DNA of 61,620 nucleotides. Origin: CAUZEO01 sp963578625. GTDB lineage: Bacteria; Verrucomicrobiota; Kiritimatiellia; SLOV01. The stretch spans positions 1 through 61,620 of the forward strand of contig CAUZEO010000003.1 of NCBI GenBank assembly GCA_963578625.1, given 5' to 3'. A model generated the notes under the pieces. That model saw nothing but the letters and a program-made list of their open reading frames with translations. It was not told the DNA's origin and made no database searches. Positions within the stretch are counted from its first letter, which is position 1. Each line of letters opens with the position of its first letter. The position numbers and the translations under genes were made by a program. Shown here piece after piece: positions 60,630 through 61,620 of this stretch.

Positions 60630-61620
60630 ATGCCTCATATTTCAGCAGATACCGCCATGCCAGCGCTGACTCAAGACCAACTCAATCACTTCGCCACCGA
60701 GGGGTACCTCGTTGCCAAGGCCGTGATGGACCCGGTCAGAACCCTGGACCCGGTCATTGAGGAATACGCTTCCGTCCTGGATCGCCTCGCGGACGAGCTG
60801 TACCGGAGCGGCGAGATCCGCTCGCGCTACGAAGAGCTCAATTTCAGCGACCGCTACATCCAGATCTGCATCGACACCGGCCAGATTCACAGCCAGTTCT
60901 TCGATTTCTCGCTGCCCTTCCAGGGCGTCCATCTCGACACCCCGTTCTGGGCCGGTCCGGCCGTCTTCGGCGCCTTGACCGACCCCGACCTGCTCGACGC
61001 TGTCGAATCGCTCATCGGCCCCAAGATCTATTCCAATCCCGCCCAGCACGTGCGCATCAAACCGCCCGAGCACCACCTGCCCAAAAACGAGTACGGAAAC
61101 CCCATCCTCGGCCCCACGGAGTGGCACCAGGACTACGGCGTGCTCACCGCGGAGGCCGACGACACCAATGTGGTGACGGTCTGGTTTTCCCTCGAGGACA
61201 CGCCCATCGAAAAAGGCCCGCTGATGGTCGTGCCCCGCTCGCACCAAAACGGCTTGTTGCCCCACTGCAATCACTACATGGACAACCGCCCCGAGTTTGC
61301 CGGCGGCTCGCAGATCCCCGAAAAGCTCTTCGCCGACGACCAGGCCATCCCGCTGCCGGTCGAACGCGGCGACGTGGTCTTTCTACACCGGGAGACCGTC
61401 CACGGCTCCTATTCTAACGTAAGCGACGAGGTCCGCTGGAGCCTGGACTTGCGCTACAACCCCACCGATCAGCCTACCGGCCGAAGCGCCTTCCCCGGCT
61501 TCGTCGCCCGCAGCCGCAAAGACCCGGCAAGCGAACTGCGCGACCCCGCCGAATGGCATCGCCTCTGGCTCGACGCCCGCACCCGGATGTCGACCGTCAA
61601 CCGGGAAAGACAGACCGAAG
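60630..61620 (+). CDS. Phytanoyl-CoA dioxygenase (PhyH)-like protein, C-terminus outside window
   Basis: 330 residues visible from ATG 60630 (ATG 60657 also possible); the frame is still open at the window edge. Iron ligands are H166 and D168 in TEWHQDYG, with distal H258 in ETVHGSYSN and R269 in EVRWSLDL. It is longer at the N-terminus than the others in the window, with a helical extension (TQDQLNHFATEGYLVAKAVM). The intact iron site contrasts with the damaged copy at 57921-58688. Probably cytoplasmic; substrate unknown. Confidence 0.9.
   Translation, partial: MPHISADTAMPALTQDQLNHFATEGYLVAKAVMDPVRTLDPVIEEYASVLDRLADELYRSGEIRSRYEELNFSDRYIQICIDTGQIHSQFFDFSLPFQGVHLDTPFWAGPAVFGALTDPDLLDAVESLIGPKIYSNPAQHVRIKPPEHHLPKNEYGNPILGPTEWHQDYGVLTAEADDTNVVTVWFSLEDTPIEKGPLMVVPRSHQNGLLPHCNHYMDNRPEFAGGSQIPEKLFADDQAIPLPVERGDVVFLHRETVHGSYSNVSDEVRWSLDLRYNPTDQPTGRSAFPGFVARSRKDPASELRDPAEWHRLWLDARTRMSTVNRERQTE

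Noticed and set aside
1..61620. CRISPR array, tRNA, rRNA or transposase
   Set aside because: No regularly spaced repeats, cloverleaf-like segment or transposase motif was seen on reading both strands; dedicated programs were not available.

Overview
The window is GC-rich, bacterial and packed with glycan-degradation genes. A PEP-CTERM surface protein, two pseudopilin-type proteins with the FTLIELLVVIAI leader (one with the H-X9-DG motif), a secreted protein ending in a YRV-type domain, formylglycine sulfatases, many phytanoyl-CoA-dioxygenase-like (PhyH) proteins and Uma2 endonuclease-like genes together suggest the PVC superphylum (Lentisphaerota, Kiritimatiellota or Planctomycetota). Poribacteria- or Latescibacteria-like lineages also carry many PhyH and sulfatase genes and are not excluded. 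No rRNA, tRNA, CRISPR or mobile-element gene was seen.

Layout. 1-11.6 kb: a secreted clan-A-type glycosidase cut by the window start, a PhyH protein, a second secreted glycosidase-like protein behind a LacI-type operator, two related secreted proteins, an H-X9-DG pseudopilin and a GH36-type alpha-galactosidase. 11.7-12.2 kb: a wrecked Uma2 gene. 12.4-17.1 kb: sugar ABC importer 1, made of a solute-binding protein fused to a MalF-type permease plus a MalG-type permease with a very large extracytoplasmic insert. 17.2-24.1 kb: a pseudopilin, a PhyH/Uma2 pair, a chimeric ORF built from two neighbouring gene families, a secreted jelly-roll-like protein and a heparinase II/III-like lyase. 24.1-34.2 kb: a leftward cluster of about seven genes (transglutaminase-like protein, secreted jelly-roll-like protein, GH127-like enzyme, sulfatase, DUF5703/GH95-like enzyme, MaoC-like hydratase, 3-hydroxyacyl-CoA dehydrogenase) running into a 19-bp-arm hairpin. 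34.3-37.3 kb: a divergent GH38 alpha-mannosidase. 37.9-42.6 kb: importer 2, with the same unusual architecture as importer 1. 43.3-49.8 kb: a secreted jelly-roll-like protein, a paralogue of the first glycosidase, and a sulfatase. 50.1-61.6 kb: FAD oxidoreductase, Gfo/Idh/MocA oxidoreductase, L-fuconate dehydratase, FGGY sugar kinase, three PhyH proteins, an Imm1-like immunity protein and several broken genes.

Inferred joint role: secreted glycosidases, lyases and sulfatases break down sulfated, probably fucose- or mannose-containing polysaccharide. The two importers take up oligosaccharides, and cytoplasmic enzymes (mannosidase, alpha-galactosidase, fuconate dehydratase, kinase, oxidoreductases) finish the catabolism. 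No ABC ATPase is present, so the importers must borrow one encoded elsewhere.

Two things stand out. First, both importers share an architecture I do not recognise as standard: Cys-rich ribbon-like inserts inside a permease-fused binding domain, and a partner permease with about 380-420 residues of repeated modules resembling GH42 motifs between its first two membrane helices. Second, the window holds about ten gene remnants or chimeras (heparinase-like, DUF5703, Gfo/Idh, sugar isomerase, esterase, GH43, Uma2, pseudopilin), including a 73-bp exact repeat inside one chimeric ORF. This points to active paralogue recombination and gene turnover.
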